From an uncultured Collinsella sp. (lineage in GTDB: Bacteria; Actinomycetota; Coriobacteriia; Coriobacteriales; Coriobacteriaceae): a stretch of 64,000 nt of DNA. Location of the stretch: assembly GCA_900541065.1 (NCBI GenBank), contig UQIE01000004.1, forward strand, positions 71,307-135,306, written 5' to 3'. A program made the position numbers and the translations under genes. How positions within the stretch are numbered: position 1 is the first letter of the stretch; each line of letters opens with the position of its first letter. Below the pieces are notes generated by a model. That model was given only the letters and a program-made list of their open reading frames with translations, searched no databases and was not told the origin of the DNA. Positions 60,598 through 64,000 of the stretch are shown piece after piece.

Positions 60598-61026
60598 ATG
60601 ATAGGCAAGAGCTATGCAAAGATAGCGATTGTTGGCTCTGCACTTTGTCTTGCAATGGTGCTATGTGCATCATTTGCGAGGTATAGGTCCGAGCAGTCGT
60701 TCATCGATGGCGCTGAAAACGGTTTTGGCATAGACGGGATGTATGTCAACGATGGCGCGACCAGGCCGTCTATGGCGATTCTTGCAGGCGAAGACATGGA
60801 ATGGCAAATCTGTAATGACGATGGCTCTTGTCTGAGTGGTCGTTTGGCCGCAACGAGCGACCCGAATTCGTTCGATCTTCTCGACAATGATGGATCGGAT
60901 TGCGGTTCAGTTCACCTGTCGTATGCATCACGAGACGGGATGGACGGCATTCTCTACGTCTCCCACGAGACTGGCGATTTCAAGATGCGCAGGACTAACC
61001 GAGTGCCGGCTTTTATCGAGGAGTGA
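60598..61026 (+). CDS. Signal-anchored hypothetical protein
   Basis: The 142-residue protein has an N-terminal hydrophobic segment (about 8-27, IAIVGSALCLAMVLCAS) and an acidic extracytoplasmic domain with several cysteines. It lacks a lipobox (no small residue before Cys). GGGAGG at 60584-60589 sets the ATG at 60598, one base after the ABC stop, so the two are cotranscribed. It may be an accessory or immunity protein of the exporter. Codon use is more AT-rich than in the ABC gene, suggesting a separate origin. No family recognised. Confidence 0.65.
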   Translation: MIGKSYAKIAIVGSALCLAMVLCASFARYRSEQSFIDGAENGFGIDGMYVNDGATRPSMAILAGEDMEWQICNDDGSCLSGRLAATSDPNSFDLLDNDGSDCGSVHLSYASRDGMDGILYVSHETGDFKMRRTNRVPAFIEE

Positions 61027-61031
61027 GAACT

Positions 61032-61060
61032 CCCGGCGGTCTGCCGATCAGGCCGCCGGG
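61032..61060 (+). terminator. GC-rich hairpin after the anchored protein gene
   Basis: CCCGGCGG (61032-61039) pairs with CCGCCGGG (61053-61060) a few bases after the stop. No T-run follows, so efficiency is uncertain. Confidence 0.5.
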
Positions 61061-61069
61061 GTATCGAAC

Positions 61070-61105
61070 CCCGCATTCATCCGTACACACACGGATGAAT
61101 GCGGG
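61070..61105. repeat. 15-bp perfect palindrome
   Basis: CCCGCATTCATCCGT (61070-61084) and its complement (61091-61105) flank ACACAC. It lies between the ABC operon and the exonuclease remnant, and no T-run follows. It may mark a rearrangement point or be a REP-like repeat. Confidence 0.55.
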
Positions 61106-61128
61106 AAGTGTCCGGATGAAGTTGATAA

Positions 61129-61464
61129 TCAAGGAAACAATGCCGTTCTGCCTGGGACGGCTTTGGCCTGGACTTTAACTACAACATCGCGATCGACACT
61201 TATCAGCTCGCGCGACGCGCATGGCCAGATCTCGGACGCTGGTGCATGGAGGACCTTCGAGATTTACTGTACATCCAAAACGACGACGCACACCGCGTGC
61301 TCGCCGACTGCGAAGACGAGTTGGCTGTCTACAATGCGATCAGAAACGGCGTGAAGTCCGGAGAGCTTTCTGTCGAACCGCCGCGCCGTCGCGCGAGCCG
61401 ACCGGGCAACCCGGGCAATCTGATCCTGGCTCTCCCGGTCGTATTCCTACGATATCGCCCCTAG
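61129..61464 (+). pseudogene. Remnant of a DnaQ-like (DEDDh) exonuclease
   Basis: The frame from 61129 to the TAG at 61464 has no credible start of its own. Its middle reads AIDTYQLARRAWPDLGRWCM, followed by L-x2-L and NDDAHRVLADCED. This matches the exonuclease III segment of DnaQ-like proteins (DT-L-LARR...L...AHRAL-DA). The N-terminal metal-binding DxE part is missing and the last 35 codons look unrelated, so it is a truncated, non-functional copy. A shorter frame from the ATG at 61246 could still be translated. Confidence 0.4.
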
Positions 61465-61476
61465 ATCACCAATGTG

Positions 61477-61716
61477 TCAGATAAAGAATGAGGCAATGGC
61501 TGTGATCACGCCTACGGCGGACGCAACGACTGCGCCCTTTTTCCTCTCCTTTAGTCCGACGAATAGGGTTGCCGTAAAGTAAAGGGCGGAAATGCAGTCT
61601 ATGGCAAGCGAAACGAGTTCCTTGGGCGGTTTCAGCAAAAGGTCGCTAGCAAAGAGTAATGCAAGCAGGGCAAAGCCGATTGTGACCAAGTATCTCGATT
61701 GATTTTGCGACAGCAT
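61477..61716 (-). CDS. Small membrane protein of 79 residues
   Basis: Two to three hydrophobic helices (about 9-27, 34-52 and 60-78) are separated by short basic loops, with KERKKG in the last loop. AAAGGCAG lies before the ATG on the minus strand, which supports translation. No family is recognised. It could be a small transporter subunit or a toxin-like peptide; nothing decides between these. Confidence 0.55.
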   Translation of the reverse strand: MLSQNQSRYLVTIGFALLALLFASDLLLKPPKELVSLAIDCISALYFTATLFVGLKERKKGAVVASAVGVITAIASFFI

Positions 61717-61950
61717 GGCAACTGCCTTTCAGAACATGCAAGTGAAAAGTCGGTACGATGTCATTGCGGTTGCAAACAAGCCGCCGTCAGGACCGGTTGT
61801 CACGAGACCGGCGATAACGCATTTTCTCGGTTTCCAGCTCATGACAGACCCCTCTCTCATGGTGCAACGCATACATTATGAGATATGCACATTATCTCGC
61901 TAATCAATTTCAATATCCATCATCCAACTAAAGAATACTGACTCACTGGT

Positions 61951-62211
61951 TCAGCGACGATGCGTTTTTACCCTCGCGTTCCCACTCGCCGCGTCGGCGG
62001 TCGGAAGGGTCTCCGTCTCGCAATCAGCGACCTTGTAACCGTATCTGTCGAGCCAGGCGGCAAGCACGTCCCAATCGACGCGCTTCCAGTCGCCGCCCGG
62101 CGCGTGCTGCATCACGAGGCCTCCGGCGACCATGAGCGCGTGGATATGCCCTCCTTGCAGGCCAGCGATGATCCCGCCGGTGCATACGATGCCAGGTCGC
62201 TGTGCCGGCAT
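61951..62211 (-). CDS. Possible 86-residue protein, unrecognised
   Basis: The frame starts MPAQRPGIVCTGG and shows the codon bias of real genes in this window (many GCC, GGC, CTC, GAC). It contains GDWKRVDWDVLAAWLDRYGY. The open frame extends about 14 codons upstream of the ATG, and no ribosome binding site is visible, so it may be the 3' part of a disrupted gene. Base composition differs from the AT-rich flanks, as if inserted. Confidence 0.3.
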   Translation of the reverse strand: MPAQRPGIVCTGGIIAGLQGGHIHALMVAGGLVMQHAPGGDWKRVDWDVLAAWLDRYGYKVADCETETLPTADAASGNARVKTHRR

Positions 62212-62254
62212 GGCGCAAACGTATTGGCCTTTGTGCCCCTTTTGGCAACTTTAG

Positions 62255-62287
62255 CATGGCTGTAGGTTAAACCAACCCACAGCCATG
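62255..62287. repeat. Inverted repeat upstream of the 62307 gene
   Basis: CATGGCTGT-A-GGTT and AACC-C-ACAGCCATG pair at 13 of 14 positions around five bases. It ends 20 bases before the next start codon, so it could be an operator or a leader hairpin. Confidence 0.45.
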
Positions 62288-62306
62288 AGCACGTTAACGT
62301 AGTACT

Positions 62307-62726
62307 ATGCTAATTACACGGATAAGGCAGGGGTATTTTTCTTTGGCGAATATATTTGTATTTTATGGCAAGGGGAGTGGCGTTAAGGTTTTCATCGCTA
62401 TATCAGTTGCCGTGTTCGCATTCTCTGCGCTATTTCTAAAAGTGGAGCGTTGCCAAAAAGATAGCGGAGGTGACTATTCACATTTGTGGTTCGTGAGCGG
62501 ATTGGTGTTGAACGTTGACAGCTCTGGCGATTTTACCATGTCGGTCGAAAGCGAAGATCCATATAACGACGGGTCTGATCGTCTGACCATTCTGGTTGAT
62601 TCAGAACATACGCGCTATGTAAGCGATAGCCCCGTGAGCGTTGGGTCTAAAGTCAAGGTAGGCTATTTTCTCGATTCCCGAAAGAAAAATACGATTCGCT
62701 GCTCTTCTGTGGATGTGTTGGAATAA
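62307..62726 (+). CDS. Membrane-anchored hypothetical protein
   Basis: The 139-residue protein has an N-terminal hydrophobic segment (about 27-45) and a C-terminal domain with GLVLNVDSSGDFTMSVESED, which looks like a small beta (OB-like) domain. It has a low-GC codon pattern unlike the conserved genes. The start is uncertain: no ribosome binding site precedes the ATG at 62307, while a TTG at 62343 follows AGGGG. A clear terminator follows. Confidence 0.5.
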   Translation: MLITRIRQGYFSLANIFVFYGKGSGVKVFIAISVAVFAFSALFLKVERCQKDSGGDYSHLWFVSGLVLNVDSSGDFTMSVESEDPYNDGSDRLTILVDSEHTRYVSDSPVSVGSKVKVGYFLDSRKKNTIRCSSVDVLE

Positions 62727-62759
62727 TTTTTGAGTAACTATCAGTAAAAAGCTGCGAGC

Positions 62760-62789
62760 AAAGGCCGCTCCACGTGGGGCGGCCTTTTT
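62760..62789 (+). terminator. Terminator after the 62307 gene
   Basis: AAAGGCCGCTCC pairs with GGGGCGGCCTTT (one G-U) and is followed by T residues. Confidence 0.85.
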
Positions 62790-63160
62790 GGTGGATAGAC
62801 GTTGCGGAGGATGATTGATTGACGTTTTTACTCCGCATGGAAATCGAGTGAGGATTCTGTTCCGCGAGGGGCGTGTTTTGAGGCTCTTGGCGGTACGTAA
62901 TTCTCGTTCGGCGTCTTGACGGGACAAAACCCTCGGTTGACTTTTTGAAGCGTCCCTAGAATCAGCTGTTACGATAAAAACGGGGGGGGGTAACTCCGCG
63001 GACACGGCCTAGCGCGCTGCCATCCAGTGCCGATTCTGCCATACTCGCAATTCGGCGAGGATGAGGAGTATGAATTGATCGGGGCTTATAGGACAACACC
63101 AAAACCGGCATCGACGGCTCCATGGATGATTCGGATTCCAAATAGGCCCTGTTAGTTGAG
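62790..63160. other. Non-coding stretch with a G9 tract
   Basis: No plausible gene was found in these 370 bases. A run of nine G residues (62982-62990) is the only homopolymer of that length noted in the window. Short open frames here lack starts and ribosome binding sites. Confidence 0.5.
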
Positions 63161-63598
63161 CTACTTCTTTGCCGGTGTCGTATACGAAACCGCTATACCC
63201 GCGGCAATTGCCATGAGACAGCTCGCGATGAATCCGAACTCATACTTCAAAACGTTTGTTGCGGTCAGGGCGATAATCAACACGGTCGCAATTTGCAGAA
63301 TTATCATTATTGCGAAGAGATTGATTCCTTGTTTGGCCGAAGTCGCTGAGTGAGTTTGGCTTTGTTGATTCAGGTTGTAGCTGACAACAAAAGCGATCAG
63401 TTCGCTTGATACGGGGCCGACTACATAGAAAAAGATTGCGTCAATGAAGCCTATAGTGTTGTAAGTTGTTTCGCCGGAAAAAACAGCGTATAAAGCATAT
63501 CCAAATCTTGGCTGATTCATGTATGAGTACGAAAAGACGAAGAGCGTCAATATCGCTACTACCAGAAGTGCATTCAGGACAAATCGTTTGCTTTTCAT
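63161..63598 (-). CDS. Four-helix membrane protein, unrecognised
   Basis: The 145-residue protein starts MKSKRFVLNALLV and has four hydrophobic helices (about 8-27, 47-73, 89-111 and 118-137). AGGAG precedes the ATG at 63598 on the minus strand. The frame continues upstream to 63682 without a site. AT-rich codon use suggests acquisition. No family recognised. Confidence 0.6.
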   Translation of the reverse strand: MKSKRFVLNALLVVAILTLFVFSYSYMNQPRFGYALYAVFSGETTYNTIGFIDAIFFYVVGPVSSELIAFVVSYNLNQQSQTHSATSAKQGINLFAIMIILQIATVLIIALTATNVLKYEFGFIASCLMAIAAGIAVSYTTPAKK

Positions 63599-63694
63599 CG
63601 ATCGCTCCTTCCGGGTGACTCTTATTTGTAATTCTACAGCATCCATTTGTCTTTCAAAGAATTTGACTGTCCTAAATAACATGCACTTTCGCTG

Positions 63695-63724
63695 GAGGGT
63701 CGCTGTTTGGCGGCCCTCTTTTTT
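63695..63724 (+). terminator. Plus-strand terminator without an assigned gene
   Basis: GAGGGTCGC (63695-63703) pairs with GCGGCCCTC (63710-63718, one G-U) and runs into six T residues. The upstream gene is on the other strand, so a plus-strand transcript, perhaps antisense or a small RNA, may end here. Confidence 0.75.
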
Positions 63725-63774
63725 GCACAGGCGCGGTGGGATGGTAATAATCGGGCGGGAGTCAGCCGCTCTGA

Positions 63775-63780
63775 TAGAAT
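63775..63780 (+). promoter_or_regulatory. Probable -10 of the gene at 63844
   Basis: TAGAAT lies about 65 bases before the start codon. No clear -35. Confidence 0.35.
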
Positions 63781-63843
63781 CGTCCTTGCTGTCGGCAGCC
63801 CTCGTGCCGGGCAGAGCCCTCCATCCGATGGGAGGTGATGCCC

Positions 63844-64000
63844 ATGACCGATTTCACTGAGCTCGTGAAGCTCCTGACTGCTATGGTCTCGCTCCTCACG
63901 GCCCTTGTCGGCCTTTCCAAGGCACTCAAGCAGGGTTCGAAGCCCAAAAGACGATATGAGAAAGCCATTGGGGCCGCCTCCCCCGCGGCGCAGCTTCTTT
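63844..64000 (+). CDS. Small hydrophobic protein, cut by the window end
   Basis: GGGAGG at 63830-63835 and an ATG at 63844 open a frame that is still open at base 64000. It starts MTDFTELVKLLTAMVSLLTA, one hydrophobic helix (about 8-27) followed by a basic stretch (KQGSKPKRRYEK). The arrangement of a short amphipathic start, one helix and a charged tail is seen in small phage or toxin-like proteins, but the rest is missing. Confidence 0.45.
   Translation, partial: MTDFTELVKLLTAMVSLLTALVGLSKALKQGSKPKRRYEKAIGAASPAAQLL

Noticed and set aside
61715..61903. 62-codon plus-strand frame
   Set aside because: No ribosome binding site, mixed codon use and no recognisable protein features.
63000..63150. 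Short plus-strand frame ending DDSDSK near 63140
   Set aside because: Interrupted by an in-frame stop shortly upstream and without a start site; at most a remnant.

Overview
This window looks like the chromosome of a high-GC actinobacterium of class Coriobacteriia, most likely Collinsella or a close relative. The evidence is the actinobacterial mihF-gmk-rpoZ order, a GarA-like FHA protein next to an FtsR-like MerR regulator, actinobacterial-type LexA boxes (CGAAC-N4-GTTCG), two dnaJ-like genes in tandem and strong GC3 bias. The genus is an inference from gene content. No rRNA, tRNA, CRISPR array or complete insertion sequence was seen.

Layout. 1-300: C-terminal end of a probable REP-associated transposase. 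386-675: rpmB (minus). 960-6450: pyrimidine operon behind an attenuator-like leader (pyrR-pyrB-pyrC-pyrK-pyrD-pyrF; pyrE is absent). 6690-9100: mihF-gmk-rpoZ-thiI. 9315-13366: comEA-comEC-holA. 13500-25356: rpsT, lepA, dusB, hemW, two dnaJ-type genes, mtaB-like, phoH, ybeY, dgkA, era, recO. 25495-34773: rpsO, pnp, rnj, ftsK and a RodZ-like gene. 34800-39975: yajQ, rimO, pgsA, cinA, recA, recX. 40233-46905: rny, a GHKL ATPase, spoVS, miaB, miaA, hflX. 46890-49794: acyltransferase and lexA (minus), a divergent LysM gene, nrdR, dut. 50186-58239: GT28-type glycosyltransferase, trxB, DUF1836, DegV, NlpC/P60, apt, MerR, FHA and a second CDP-alcohol phosphatidyltransferase. 58240-64000: a less orderly accessory region with an ABC permease-ATPase fusion, small membrane proteins and an exonuclease remnant.

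Functional themes. Three ribonuclease genes (pnp, rnj, rny) and ybeY lie within 20 kb. A SOS module has recA under one LexA box and a lexA/LysM divergent pair under three boxes spaced exactly 28 bp. tRNA modification is heavily represented (thiI, dusB, mtaB, miaB, miaA).

The most unusual feature is a set of four nested-palindrome elements, in two convergent pairs: between pnp and rnj (28216-28362 and 28491-28619), and between dut and the glycosyltransferase (49813-49909 and 50072-50175). In each pair the core is conserved while the 20-39 bp flanking arms differ between copies yet stay perfectly or almost perfectly complementary within each copy. The two families also share short core motifs. 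I recognise no named family. They could be structured RNAs, structured mobile repeats or a DNA-level cruciform system.
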